A stretch of 64,000 bases of DNA from SVQP01 sp045658965 (GCA_045658965.1 JAZOVZ010000078.1:1-64000), one strand, 5' to 3'; shown: positions 25,206 to 34,282, counted from the first letter of the stretch. The notes: generated by a model from the sequence alone, not told the origin. Translations and numbers: made by a program.

Positions 25206-27335
25206 TTACCCCTGCTGCGTTCTGCGCAGAATATCCTCTTGCACTTCCCTGCCGAGCGTAACGTAAAACGCGGAAAAGCCCGAAACGCGCACCACCAGCG
25301 AGGCATACTGCTCGGGGTGCTCCATTGCGTCACGCAGCACCTCGGCAGAGGTGGCGTTGATCTGAATCTCCTGCCCGCCCTTGGCAAAATATACGCGGAT
25401 CAGCTGCAACAGCTTTTCTCTGTTGCCGTCCTCAAACATGGCGGGCGAATATTTTTGGTTGACCACCGTGCCGCAGGCACAGCGCGTATAATCCGGCTTG
25501 GCAACGCTTTGCAGCGTGGAGGTCGCGCCCTTGATATCGCGTCCGTAGGTGGGAGATGCCGCATCCGACAAAGGCTCGCCCGCGCGTCTGCCGTCGGGCG
25601 TTGCACCGATCTGCATGCCTGCCCAGATATTGCTGGTATTTGCCGCCATAGCGGTATAGATACCGCCGCCGTCACGCGTGCTATACTGATCAAACTGATC
25701 GGGCAGATACGAGGTGAACCACACCGCGTACTTATCTACAAAGGAATCATTGTTGCCGTATTTGGGTGCTGCCAGCAGCAGCGCGCGCAGCTGCTCGTAC
25801 CCTTCAAAATTACATTTCAACGCCTCTGCCAGCTCTTCAAGCGTTGCGCTCTTGTCGCAAAATACCACCTTTTCAATAGCGGCAAGCGAATCGCTCATAG
25901 TGCCAACGCCCATCAGTGCCGCACCGTGCACCGACGGATAGCGGCTGCCGCCCATGTTGATATCGCGTCCACGCGCGATGCAATCGCGGCAGAAGCAGGA
26001 TAAGAAGGGCGAGGTGTAATGCTCGGGGTCGGCAATGTCGTTATAGGCGCGGAAGCCCTGCACGTATTCCTTGACGCCGTGCGCAAGCTGCACCTCGAGA
26101 TTTTGCATGAACTGCTCCATGGTCGCAATCTCGCCAAGCGGTGCTGTCACAAGTCCCTTGCGACCCTTATCGTAGCCCTCACCGTCAAAGAGCACGTACT
26201 CCAAAAAGCGCGGGGTATCAAAGCGGCCGTCGCTCCAAGGCGGCTGCATGCCCGTGATAAAATTCTCAATGCAGCCCACCATGCTGTAATTGCGCACGTC
26301 GATCTCGTCATATCCATAGCGACGCAGCGCCGCCATATTGACCGTATCGTTCATCAGCGCGGGATATCCAAGCCCCGTGCCGATGACCTTCAAGCACTCG
26401 TCAAGAAAGGCGTCTGGCGTGTCGGGCGTGATGCGTGCCGAGAGGTTGGGACCCGGCATATTGATATCTCTGACGGCATACAGAGTCGCGTAGCTCAGCG
26501 CATTGACCGCGCATTTTCCGCTCTCATCACAGCCGCCGATACAGATATTGACCACGTCGTCGCCGCCAAAATAATAGCGATTCTCACAAATCTTGACCAG
26601 CGCGTTTGAGAGCAGTTCTGTTGCGCCCGCTTGGTCGATGACCCCTGCCGCAGCGTCGCGCAGGTACAGCGGATACAGGTACTGATCGATCCTGCCAAGT
26701 GCCATGGCGTACCGCCCCTCGTACAAAAAGCAGGAATGGATCATCCATACCAGCTGCAGCCCTTGGGCAAAGCTCTCGGGCACACCATCTGCAACCTGCT
26801 CGCAGTTTTTGGCGATCTCTGCAAGGCGCGCGTCGTCATAGCCCTGCGTGCCCAAAAGTGCTCTTGCCTGCCTTGCATACGCGCGCAAACGCTGTTGCAG
26901 CGCGTGCAAAGCATGACGCATGCTTGCAAGAAAATCAAGCGCATCGGCATCGTTTGCGTGCTCTTTCTCGGATGCCTCGATCTGCGCAAGCAGACCGACA
27001 ATACCTACGCCCAGCACAGTCTCGTAATCGGGCGCAAAATGGTCCTTATTGGTGCCAAACCAACGCTCGGGATACGCCGCCACCGCCTCGGACGCCTGCG
27101 CGATTTGCTCCTCGGTCAGAGGAGTGAACAGCGAGCGTTGACTGCCGACGATCAGATCGTTTTGATAGATGTAGGGCGTGGGCTGGGTAAAAAGCGCATA
27201 GATCCCGTCGGCGCGTTTGCCTGCGGGCGAGGTACTTGTACCCGTGCGGTAGCCGATACCGCGGAAATGATCGGGGCAAAATACCCCCAAGGGCCTATTT
27301 TGCATCTCTTGCTTGAGTGCTTCGGTCAATCGCAT
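25206..27335 (-). CDS. glycyl radical enzyme, dehydratase-like subgroup
   Basis: A 709-aa PFL-family enzyme, start at 27335 behind GGAGGTGA (a longer in-frame version to 27413 would cross the promoter). The C-terminal glycyl motif is RVSGFSAF (Gly about 686). The active-site motif is MVGCIENF (Cys about 355) with one Cys followed by I-E, as in diol/glycerol/hydroxyproline dehydratases and choline lyase, and not the Cys-Cys pair of pyruvate formate-lyase. It is shorter than most characterised members (about 790-850 aa). Neighbours are a Zn alcohol dehydrogenase and hydrolases, so a polyol or sugar-derived substrate is likely; the actual substrate is unknown. Confidence 0.92.
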   Translation of the reverse strand: MRLTEALKQEMQNRPLGVFCPDHFRGIGYRTGTSTSPAGKRADGIYALFTQPTPYIYQNDLIVGSQRSLFTPLTEEQIAQASEAVAAYPERWFGTNKDHFAPDYETVLGVGIVGLLAQIEASEKEHANDADALDFLASMRHALHALQQRLRAYARQARALLGTQGYDDARLAEIAKNCEQVADGVPESFAQGLQLVWMIHSCFLYEGRYAMALGRIDQYLYPLYLRDAAAGVIDQAGATELLSNALVKICENRYYFGGDDVVNICIGGCDESGKCAVNALSYATLYAVRDINMPGPNLSARITPDTPDAFLDECLKVIGTGLGYPALMNDTVNMAALRRYGYDEIDVRNYSMVGCIENFITGMQPPWSDGRFDTPRFLEYVLFDGEGYDKGRKGLVTAPLGEIATMEQFMQNLEVQLAHGVKEYVQGFRAYNDIADPEHYTSPFLSCFCRDCIARGRDINMGGSRYPSVHGAALMGVGTMSDSLAAIEKVVFCDKSATLEELAEALKCNFEGYEQLRALLLAAPKYGNNDSFVDKYAVWFTSYLPDQFDQYSTRDGGGIYTAMAANTSNIWAGMQIGATPDGRRAGEPLSDAASPTYGRDIKGATSTLQSVAKPDYTRCACGTVVNQKYSPAMFEDGNREKLLQLIRVYFAKGGQEIQINATSAEVLRDAMEHPEQYASLVVRVSGFSAFYVTLGREVQEDILRRTQQG

Positions 27336-27384
27336 ACGGTCACCTCCGAATGCCGCCAATGCTATATGGCGGTGATTTACTTTC

Positions 27385-27413
27385 ATTATATCACAAGGAA
27401 ATCTGTTTGTCAA
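27385..27413 (-). promoter_or_regulatory. sigma-A promoter of the glycyl radical enzyme operon
   Basis: Minus strand TTGACA (27408-27413), 17-bp spacer, TATAAT (27385-27390), preceded by TGTGA as an extended -10. Confidence 0.85.
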
Positions 27414-27421
27414 TTTGACTC

Positions 27422-27450
27422 TTTACATTCTTATGCCGCTGTGATATAAT
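27422..27450 (+). promoter_or_regulatory. sigma-A promoter of the divergent hydrolase operon
   Basis: TTTACA (27422-27427), 17-bp spacer, TATAAT (27445-27450), also with TGTGA before the -10. The two back-to-back promoters are nine bases apart at their -35 boxes, so one bound regulator could control both. Confidence 0.85.
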
Positions 27451-27487
27451 GGAAGTAACAAATCTTCACGTGCCATAAGGAGTTTGT

Positions 27488-28633
27488 ATGAATATCACGC
27501 CCTTTTATGCTGCATACGCCGAGCTGCGCGCACGCGTAGCCCCCTTTCGTCTGCGCACCGATTTTGAAACTCGCAAAACCGTTGCCAATATTGACGCGCT
27601 GATGGGGCGCGCACAGGATATTGACGCGGGCATCCATCCAAGCGCACGCTTTGGCTGGGCTGTCGGGCACACTGTACAAAACTTTATGGAGCGTGCCGAG
27701 CGTTACGTATGTGCGCTTGAGCGGGGCGAATACCCCTTGCGCGGCATGTTCTGTGAGCCGGGCATGAGCTTTATCGACCACTCGTTTGTCGAAAAGGACG
27801 GCATCATGCACGTGTTTTACATTCGCGGCAACGTGGGATATGAGTGGGACACCCGCTTTTGCGACACCTTTGGGCACGCGACCTCGACCGACCTTGTGCA
27901 TTGGGATATTCATCCGCCCTGCCTTTGTACCACACGCGGCGGCGTGGACAGCTATCAGGTCTGGGCACCCGGTGTGACCGAGAAGGACGGCGTTTACTAC
28001 ATGTACTACACGGGCGTCAACCTTGACGTGGCGCAATCCATCTGCCTTGCGACCTCGCGCGATCTTTTTGCATGGGAGAAATACCAGGGCAACCCCGTGG
28101 TGCTGCCCGGAGAATGGGGCGCGTGGCGAGAGGACGCGTGGTCGGATTGCCGCGATTCCATGGTGTTCCTTGACGATGACGGAACGGCTTACATGTACTA
28201 CTGCACCGCCAAAAAGACCGAGGACGGCGGCATGCGCACCGCGCTTGGCATCTCGTCCTCGCGCGATATGATCCACTGGCAGGACGAGGGTGCTTACACC
28301 TTTGACATTTGCGATATTACGCTGGAGTCGCCCTTTGTACTCAAAAAGGACGGCAAATATTACCTCTTTTACACCAATTGCTCTCGCGGCACGTCCTATG
28401 CCGTGTCGGATAATCCCATATCGGGCTGGCAATCGCTCGGCATGCTGCTTGAGCCCAAGGTGCCCCCGCTCTGCCCTGCCAACGTGCCCTCCTGCGCGGA
28501 GGTATTCTGCTACAAGGGCAGATGGTACATCTCCTGCGCCGAGCGTCAGCCGGGCTGCGAGCAGTACCTTGAGATCTTTGAGCTGTATTGGCAAGAGGAT
28601 GGCACCGTCAAGGTGGGAAAGAGATTAGAATAA
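27488..28633 (+). CDS. GH43/GH32-like beta-propeller glycosidase
   Basis: A 381-aa cytoplasmic protein with the five-bladed propeller features of GH43/GH32/GH130-type enzymes: SFIDHSFVEKDGIMHVFYI, HATSTDLVHWD, GVDSYQVWAPGVTEKDGVYYMYYTG, WSDCRDSMVF, then LESPFVLKKDGKYYLFYTNC. AAGGAG precedes the ATG. No signal peptide, so it would act on imported oligosaccharides. It is divergent from the glycyl radical enzyme and first in its transcript. Exact family and bond specificity are uncertain. Confidence 0.8.
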   Translation: MNITPFYAAYAELRARVAPFRLRTDFETRKTVANIDALMGRAQDIDAGIHPSARFGWAVGHTVQNFMERAERYVCALERGEYPLRGMFCEPGMSFIDHSFVEKDGIMHVFYIRGNVGYEWDTRFCDTFGHATSTDLVHWDIHPPCLCTTRGGVDSYQVWAPGVTEKDGVYYMYYTGVNLDVAQSICLATSRDLFAWEKYQGNPVVLPGEWGAWREDAWSDCRDSMVFLDDDGTAYMYYCTAKKTEDGGMRTALGISSSRDMIHWQDEGAYTFDICDITLESPFVLKKDGKYYLFYTNCSRGTSYAVSDNPISGWQSLGMLLEPKVPPLCPANVPSCAEVFCYKGRWYISCAERQPGCEQYLEIFELYWQEDGTVKVGKRLE

Positions 28634-28644
28634 GGAGACAAGAT

Positions 28645-29196
28645 ATGTACGAAAAAGAAGAAAAAAGAAAAGTCAAGCGACGCGCAGAGGTGATCAAGGA
28701 ACAAAAGCATATGGCGTTGACGAGCGTTTTGCTGGCGGTTGTGCTCCTTGCTATTTTGTACGTGATGCTGTTAACCTTTGGAATCGTCTGCATCGTGGCG
28801 GCAGTCACGCAGACAAACGGCATGATCGTGCTGATCCTGCTGTTCTCGTTTGTAGCCCTGCTCTGCTTTGCGGGCTGCGTGATTGCAACCTTCTCTCTTG
28901 GCAAGGGGCTCGGACAATATCTGGCGATACTGCTCGACCGCTATACCTTGGAGCTTGACCGCATTGAGCTTTTGGAGCTTAAGACCGAGGTAGAATGGGT
29001 TCACAATACCCTTGGCAAGGGATATCATCGCGAATACGTGACCAACCAGTACGCGCATTTTGCCAAGCACGGCAAATTCCAAACCAAGCAGACGCTTGAG
29101 CAGGGCGAGGAATGCTACGTGTTTGTCGCGCTGACAAAAAAGCCCCGTATCATTTGCGTGTATCAGGCTGACGAATACTTGATTGTGGAGAGATAA
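28645..29196 (+). CDS. two-helix membrane protein, paralog 1
   Basis: A 183-aa protein, start at 28645 (AAGGAG upstream). A basic N-terminus is followed by two transmembrane helices (about residues 28-52 and 58-85), then a cytoplasmic or external domain of about 95 residues with the block LELDRIELLELKTEVEW, VTNQYAHFAKHGKFQTKQ and ECYVFVALTKKP. It is a close structural paralog of the next gene, from which one base separates it. Family not recognised. Confidence 0.75.
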   Translation: MYEKEEKRKVKRRAEVIKEQKHMALTSVLLAVVLLAILYVMLLTFGIVCIVAAVTQTNGMIVLILLFSFVALLCFAGCVIATFSLGKGLGQYLAILLDRYTLELDRIELLELKTEVEWVHNTLGKGYHREYVTNQYAHFAKHGKFQTKQTLEQGEECYVFVALTKKPRIICVYQADEYLIVER

Positions 29197-29197
29197 C

Positions 29198-29737
29198 ATG
29201 TACGAACAGGATAAAAAAGTCATACTGACGCGCGAGGACATCGTGCAGCAGCATCAGCACGATTTGTTGATCGAGCTTTTGAAAACCATTGTTGCCGAAG
29301 TTTTTTTCATTGCCTTTTGCGTGCTTGTCACATGGAATACGGTTGCCAAATGGCACAGCCGCACGTGGTTTGCCTGCGCGGTGATGATACTGATCGCGGT
29401 GATTTTGTGGGCGGTGGCTGTGATGGTCGTGGACGCCATCCGGCAGCAATGCATTCGCTTGCTTTATCTGCGCCAAGGCAAGTTCACCATTGAGATCGAC
29501 CGCGTGGGTCTTTTGGAGCTCAAGACCGAGGAGGAATACGTATCCTCCCCCGGATCTCGCGGCGGTCATACCGAGATCGTGACCAACCAATACGTCCATT
29601 TTCAAAAATACGGCAAAGTGAAATCGAATCGCCCCCTTAAAAACGGACAGGAATGCTACCTTCTTGTAGTGCTGACCAAAAAACCGCACGTGCTTAAATT
29701 TTGGGAATGTGACATTCATGAAATAAAAGGAGTGTAG
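29198..29737 (+). CDS. two-helix membrane protein, paralog 2
   Basis: A 179-aa protein starting MYEQDKK one base after the previous stop. Same layout as its neighbour: two N-terminal helices, then IEIDRVGLLELKTEEEY, VTNQYVHFQKYGKVKSNR and ECYLLVVLTKKP. The pair looks like a tandem duplication forming a heteromeric membrane complex. No function known to me. Confidence 0.75.
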   Translation: MYEQDKKVILTREDIVQQHQHDLLIELLKTIVAEVFFIAFCVLVTWNTVAKWHSRTWFACAVMILIAVILWAVAVMVVDAIRQQCIRLLYLRQGKFTIEIDRVGLLELKTEEEYVSSPGSRGGHTEIVTNQYVHFQKYGKVKSNRPLKNGQECYLLVVLTKKPHVLKFWECDIHEIKGV

Positions 29738-29767
29738 CAAGGAATAGCTACCATATCCGGGTATCGC

Positions 29768-29875
29768 CCGAATTTTTGTCTGTCATCCTCGAGCAAGCAT
29801 TTCGGGCCAGATTCTTCGCTTCGCTCGAGAATGACAGCCCGAAATGCGCCGCGAAGGATCTCGACAAAAATTCGG
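29768..29875. repeat. nested palindromic element
   Basis: A 108-bp composite. The outer 13-bp arms CCGAATTTTTGTC/GACAAAAATTCGG enclose a second pair (TGTCATCCTCGAG against CTCGAGAATGACA) and a third (GCATTTCGGGC/GCCCGAAATGC). The inner part resembles the widespread GTCATCCTGAGCGAAGCGAAGGAT-type intergenic repeat, split here into two lines of identity. A decayed copy of the motif occurs near 19072 (CTCAGGATGACAC). Confidence 0.7.
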
Positions 29876-29938
29876 TTTGAACCGAAACTCCCCATGCCAT
29901 TTGACATCCAAGATAAATACATCAGAACGGAGATCATT

Positions 29939-31051
29939 ATGAAAAAATACGACATTGCAGCATACGTTTGGCCGTCCTACACGGGTGACGAGCCTCGCTC
30001 CCGCATTTTTTGGCCCGAGGGCTACGGTGAATGGCAGACCGTTAAAGCCATGACCGCGCGCTTTCCCGGTCACCAGTGGCCGCGCAAGCCCCGTTGGGGA
30101 TACGTGAATGAAGCTGACCCCTACGTCATGGAAATGCAGATCGAGGCGGCAGTATCGCACGGCGTCAACGTATTCATTTACGACTGGTACTGGTATGACA
30201 ACCGCCCGTTCCTTGAAAATTGCCTCAACGACGGTTTCCTCGCGGCGCGCAACAACCACAAAATGAAGTTCTATCTGATGTGGGCAAACCACACCGCCGA
30301 GAGCCTTTGGGACAAGCGCACCTCCGAGTGCAAGGTGCCGATCTGGGACGGTGCGGTCAACCGCGAAACCTTTAACGGCATTGTGCACCGCACCATTGAG
30401 AAGTACTTCTCGCATCCCTCTTACTACAAGATCGACGGCAAGCCTGTCTATATGCTCTTCGACCTTGAAAATTTGGTGCGCGGCTTTGGCGGCGTGCAGC
30501 AGACCTTGGATGCCATCGAATATTTCCGCGAGGAAACAATCAAGGCGGGCTATCCCGGTCTTTGCCTGCACCTGACCATTCGTTCCCGCCAGTACATGCA
30601 GCGCATGCTGGATGCCGAGACCGACATTTTCACCTTTATTAACAAGGTGGGCTTTGACGGTGTGACGCACTATCAGTTCGTGGACTTTGCCTACATGGGC
30701 AGACCCTACCCTGTCATCCTGGAGGACGTCAAGCGCGAGTGGGAGTACATTGACGCAAACATCAACGCGCCCTACTATCCACAGGTATCGGTTGGTTGGG
30801 ATGCAACGCCTCGCTTTATCACCAAGGAAATTTACCAGATCTGCACCGAAAACACGCCCGAAAACGTGCAAAAGGGCTTTGAGCTGGCAAAGCAGTACCT
30901 TGACGAAAAGCACCCCGACAGACACCCCTTGCTCACGGTCAACAGCTGGAACGAATGGACCGAGAGCAGCTACCTTGAGCCCGACGATCTTTACGGCTAC
31001 GGGTACTTGGAAACAATAAAGAAGGTATTCCTCGATGAAAACGATCAATAG
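29939..31051 (+). CDS. GH99-like / WbsX family protein
   Basis: A 370-aa protein of the WbsX (glycosyltransferase WbsX / GH99-like) family: AAYVWPSYTGDEPRSRIFW, IYDWYWYDNRPFLENCL, FYLMWANHT and INSW-type NSWNEWTESSYLEPD near the C-terminus. Start at 29939 with CGGAGA upstream. The family contains endo-mannosidase-like domains usually found with polysaccharide synthesis or degradation. No signal peptide. It follows the nested repeat element and overlaps the next small membrane gene by 17 bp. Confidence 0.82.
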   Translation: MKKYDIAAYVWPSYTGDEPRSRIFWPEGYGEWQTVKAMTARFPGHQWPRKPRWGYVNEADPYVMEMQIEAAVSHGVNVFIYDWYWYDNRPFLENCLNDGFLAARNNHKMKFYLMWANHTAESLWDKRTSECKVPIWDGAVNRETFNGIVHRTIEKYFSHPSYYKIDGKPVYMLFDLENLVRGFGGVQQTLDAIEYFREETIKAGYPGLCLHLTIRSRQYMQRMLDAETDIFTFINKVGFDGVTHYQFVDFAYMGRPYPVILEDVKREWEYIDANINAPYYPQVSVGWDATPRFITKEIYQICTENTPENVQKGFELAKQYLDEKHPDRHPLLTVNSWNEWTESSYLEPDDLYGYGYLETIKKVFLDENDQ

Positions 31052-31448
31052 TCATCAGATCAGGCTGGGCATGTGTCTGTCCATTGGCGGCACCATACTC
31101 TCAGCCTGGGCTGCCGCGCTGACGCTGCGCAATCTTGGCGGCATTCTCGCGCTGTTTTTGGAAAGCGGCGGCGAGCTTGACTTTATTGCCATTTTCTCGC
31201 AGTTAGAGGGCGCACGCATCAGCCCGCATTGGCTGCTGCCGCTGCTCTTGTTTGCCGCCTTTGCCGCGCTTTTGCTGTTTTTCCCGCCCAAGGGAAGCAA
31301 AAAGCCCTTATGGATCGCACTTTACGCCTGCGGCGGCGTTGCGCTGCTGCTTGTCAGCTTTGTGCTCTCACTGCTGCTTTGCCGCGTCAATGACGTGCGT
31401 TTTCTCGATCTTTTGCGTGCGCTGATCCCCGTGATCGGCTCACTGTAA
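31035..31448 (+). CDS. small membrane protein
   Basis: A 137-aa protein with four likely transmembrane helices (about residues 10-35, 60-80, 92-115 and 118-136). It overlaps the WbsX-like gene by 17 bp and precedes the ceramidase-like lipoprotein by 12 bp, so it belongs to that transcript. Family not recognised. Confidence 0.65.
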   Translation: MKTINSHQIRLGMCLSIGGTILSAWAAALTLRNLGGILALFLESGGELDFIAIFSQLEGARISPHWLLPLLLFAAFAALLLFFPPKGSKKPLWIALYACGGVALLLVSFVLSLLLCRVNDVRFLDLLRALIPVIGSL

Positions 31449-31460
31449 GGGGGTGGCAGC

Positions 31461-32837
31461 ATGAAAAAGATACTCATTTTTCTGCTTGCGCTTTGCCTTT
31501 TGATCCCCGCACTTGCCGCGTGCGCGCAGGATAAGGACACATATCAATCCGAGGGCGACGCTTGGTGCATGGGCTTTGGCTCGGTGGAAATTTCTCTACC
31601 AGAAAGCACCGATCAGCCGCTCTATATCGCGGGCTACCACTCCGGACGCGAGATCACGGGCGTGCTGGATCTGCAGCGCGCAAGTGCTGCTTGGATCGAC
31701 ACGGGCGCGGGCGGCGTTTTGCTGATCGGCATTGATTGCGTGGGGCTTGGCAACGACACGGTGACCGCCATTCGCAACCGCCTCAAGGATTTTTGCAAGC
31801 AGATAGGCTGCATTTCAATCAACGTATACGCCACGCATACGCATGCCGGCATTGATACGCTGGGACTTTGGGGGCCTGCTGCGCAGGACGGCAAGAACGA
31901 CGCTTTTATGCAAAACCTGATCGATGCGGCTGTGCTGGCGGCACAAGCGGCTTATGACGACCGCACCGAGGGCACGCTATACTTTGGCTCTACCCTGCCC
32001 CAAGACCTGCTTTATGACTCGCGCGAGCCGCACGAATACGATCCCAATCTCTATCAACTGCGCTTTGTACCGCATGACGATGCGCAAAACGGCATTCGTC
32101 TGCTCTCGTACGCCTCGCATGCCGAATCCCTGCGCGGTGCAAACACGCTGCTCAGCCGCGATTTTCCGGGTGCTGTAGCGGATGCGATCAAGGCAGCCAC
32201 GGGCGACGACGCCATGTTTATGCCGGGTGCTGTTGGTGGATTGATTATGACGCGCGAGCTGACAGAGCCCTTTGACGCGGTAGAAAACATGCGCAAGACC
32301 GCCGAGATTCTGACCGACGCGATTCTTTCCATTGATAACGAAGCCGCGCTCTCGCCTGCGCTTGCATACGCGCGCGTAGACGTGGAGATCCCGCTTGACA
32401 ACACCCTGTTCTTTTACTACAAATTCCTCGGTATCCTTGGCAACGAGGTCAGCCGCGGTGAGAGTATGACGGGCTACAACCTGCATAGTGAGCTGGGCGT
32501 ACTGCAGCTGGGCGAGGTCGCGCTTTGCCTGATGCCGGGCGAGATCTTCCCCGAGCTGGTCAGCGGCAAGGGGCTTGGCGAAGGCGATCCCACGCCGCTA
32601 TCCGAGATTGCACAAAAATACGGCGTGCAAAATTTGCTGATCGTGGGGCTTTGCAACGACGAGCTTGGCTATATCATTCCCCCGAGCAACTATCTGCTCA
32701 ACGAGGACGCGCCCTATATAGACACCGTGACCGATGCCACGGGCGAAAACCACTACGAGGAAACCAACTCCACAGGTATTGCCACGGCGCGCATCATTGC
32801 GGATGCATTTGCAGCTGCGCTTGAAAAGCTGGGGTAA
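31461..32837 (+). CDS. ceramidase-like lipoprotein (neutral/alkaline ceramidase fold)
   Basis: A 458-aa exported lipoprotein with signal peptide and lipobox LAAC (Cys about 21). Residues 35-140 match the N-terminal catalytic domain of neutral/alkaline ceramidases: AGYHSGREITGVLDLQRASA, LLIGIDCVGL and VYATHTHAG, where the H-x-H pair would bind zinc. The canonical C-terminal immunoglobulin-like domain seems missing, since the protein is shorter than true ceramidases (about 650 aa). It could hydrolyse another amide-linked glycolipid or sugar ester. Likely outer-face anchored. Start at the ATG behind GGGGGTGG. Confidence 0.75.
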   Translation: MKKILIFLLALCLLIPALAACAQDKDTYQSEGDAWCMGFGSVEISLPESTDQPLYIAGYHSGREITGVLDLQRASAAWIDTGAGGVLLIGIDCVGLGNDTVTAIRNRLKDFCKQIGCISINVYATHTHAGIDTLGLWGPAAQDGKNDAFMQNLIDAAVLAAQAAYDDRTEGTLYFGSTLPQDLLYDSREPHEYDPNLYQLRFVPHDDAQNGIRLLSYASHAESLRGANTLLSRDFPGAVADAIKAATGDDAMFMPGAVGGLIMTRELTEPFDAVENMRKTAEILTDAILSIDNEAALSPALAYARVDVEIPLDNTLFFYYKFLGILGNEVSRGESMTGYNLHSELGVLQLGEVALCLMPGEIFPELVSGKGLGEGDPTPLSEIAQKYGVQNLLIVGLCNDELGYIIPPSNYLLNEDAPYIDTVTDATGENHYEETNSTGIATARIIADAFAAALEKLG

Positions 32838-32884
32838 AAATGCATTTGCCCGCAAATTCAACGAAAAACCAAACTGAAAAATAT

Positions 32885-32924
32885 AAGCAGGGGTCTGTTG
32901 TCAAGTATCAGACTCCTGCTTTTT
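32885..32924 (+). terminator. terminator after the ceramidase-like gene
   Basis: Stem AGCAGGGGTCTG/CAGACTCCTGCT with one bulge, followed by T5. Confidence 0.85.
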
Positions 32925-33036
32925 AGCGGTCACAGGGCATGAAAAAGCGCGATGGCTAATATGCACTTACCGCTTATTTTGCGTGCAGATTCCACTAACG
33001 GTAGATTTTATCAACCGAAATTGAACGCAGCGGTTC

Positions 33037-33064
33037 TTGCTTTTCCTGACAAATGTGCTATACT
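33037..33064 (+). promoter_or_regulatory. probable sigma-A promoter of the XRE-TPR regulator
   Basis: TTGCTT (33037-33042), 16-bp spacer, TATACT (33059-33064) with TGTGC before it. Confidence 0.6.
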
Positions 33065-33110
33065 GTAATCAGAGCAAACGTTTGTTACTTTCGCAATAAA
33101 GGAGTATTAT

Positions 33111-34166
33111 ATGGAAATCAGCTTTTCTACGATAATCAAGGAGCTGCGCAAAGAACGCGGTATCACACAAGAGGATCTTGCCACCTATCTTGGCATCTCG
33201 GTGCAATCGGTTTCCAAATGGGAACGCGGAGACGGTATGCCCGATATTTCTCTGCTGCCCCACATTGCTGCGTTTTACGACACCACCGTGGACTACCTGC
33301 TCGGCTGTGACGCTGCGCGTCAGCAAAAGGAGATCGAAGCATTCAAAACGAAAGCGCAGGCGTTGGTCAACAAGGGCAAACGCCGCGAATCCTTGGAGCT
33401 GTGCAGAGAGTATCAAAAGAAATACCCACACAACGAGACTGTGCTCAATCATCTGATGCACGACCTTTACATCGTGGACCGCACGGGCAACAGCAGCGAG
33501 ATCATCAGCATTGCCGACAAGCTTTTGGGCAGCAAAAATTCGGAGATACATTTTTCCGCACTGACAATGCTTACACTGACACATGCATCCATCGGCAACG
33601 ATCAGATTGCCGTTGAATATGCTAAGCAGGTGCCTACCAACAAGGATCTGTTGCGCCTGGTGCTCAAGGGCGACGAGCTTGTGGAGCACTGCAAGTGGTA
33701 TTTCTGGAAGGTATGCGATGAACTGAATATGGCAGAAAGTCAGTTGACTACCTGCCCCGAAGCAAATTATTCTCCCGAGGAACGCCACGCCATCCGAAAA
33801 GGCATCTACGATATCTTCCATATCGTATTTTCGGACGGTGATTTCGGCTTTTGGGAAAACAGACTTGCAAGCATTTGCCGCGGCTTAGCACTGAGCTCGA
33901 TCGAGGCAGGACAGATTGATCGGGCGTTTGCAGAGCTTGCGGAAATGTGCGATCACCTGGAACTCTACGCGCAATTTACCTGCATTGACCATACCTCCCC
34001 CATGGTCAAGGGGCTGCATTACGAGGACGCGCAGGTTGGCAGAAGCAGCGAACGCAGCTTGGCAAGCATTTATCTCAATCACTTGGACGTCAATCCTATT
34101 TTCCAAAAGCTTGAAGAAAACGAAAAGTTGCTTACCATCAAAAACAGATTGCAGGCGCTGGGATAA
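33111..34166 (+). CDS. XRE-family regulator with helical-repeat C-terminus
   Basis: A 351-aa protein. An N-terminal Cro/CI-type helix-turn-helix (residues 5-60; ITQEDLATYLGISVQSVSKWERG) is followed by about 280 residues of helical repeats of the kind seen in peptide-responsive or TPR-bearing regulators of Clostridia (IEAFKTKAQALVNKGKRRESLELCREYQKKYP). It acts as a transcription regulator in the cytoplasm; ligand and targets are not evident. AAAGGAG precedes the ATG. Confidence 0.88.
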   Translation: MEISFSTIIKELRKERGITQEDLATYLGISVQSVSKWERGDGMPDISLLPHIAAFYDTTVDYLLGCDAARQQKEIEAFKTKAQALVNKGKRRESLELCREYQKKYPHNETVLNHLMHDLYIVDRTGNSSEIISIADKLLGSKNSEIHFSALTMLTLTHASIGNDQIAVEYAKQVPTNKDLLRLVLKGDELVEHCKWYFWKVCDELNMAESQLTTCPEANYSPEERHAIRKGIYDIFHIVFSDGDFGFWENRLASICRGLALSSIEAGQIDRAFAELAEMCDHLELYAQFTCIDHTSPMVKGLHYEDAQVGRSSERSLASIYLNHLDVNPIFQKLEENEKLLTIKNRLQALG

Positions 34167-34207
34167 TGCTTAACCTCAAATATTTTTGATTATTTTTGCA
34201 TTCCCTA

Positions 34208-34236
34208 TTGACAATCTGATTGTTTCGTGTTATAAT
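34208..34236 (+). promoter_or_regulatory. sigma-A promoter
   Basis: TTGACA (34208-34213), 17-bp spacer, TATAAT (34231-34236), a consensus promoter for the 301-aa membrane protein gene. Confidence 0.88.
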
Positions 34237-34282
34237 TTGATTACAGTACACGTTCACGTGACCGTTTTCAAGGAGGTTGACC

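Noticed and set aside
27336..27413. N-terminal extension of the glycyl radical enzyme
   Set aside because: Would start within the -35 box of its own promoter; the ATG at 27335 has GGAGGTGA.
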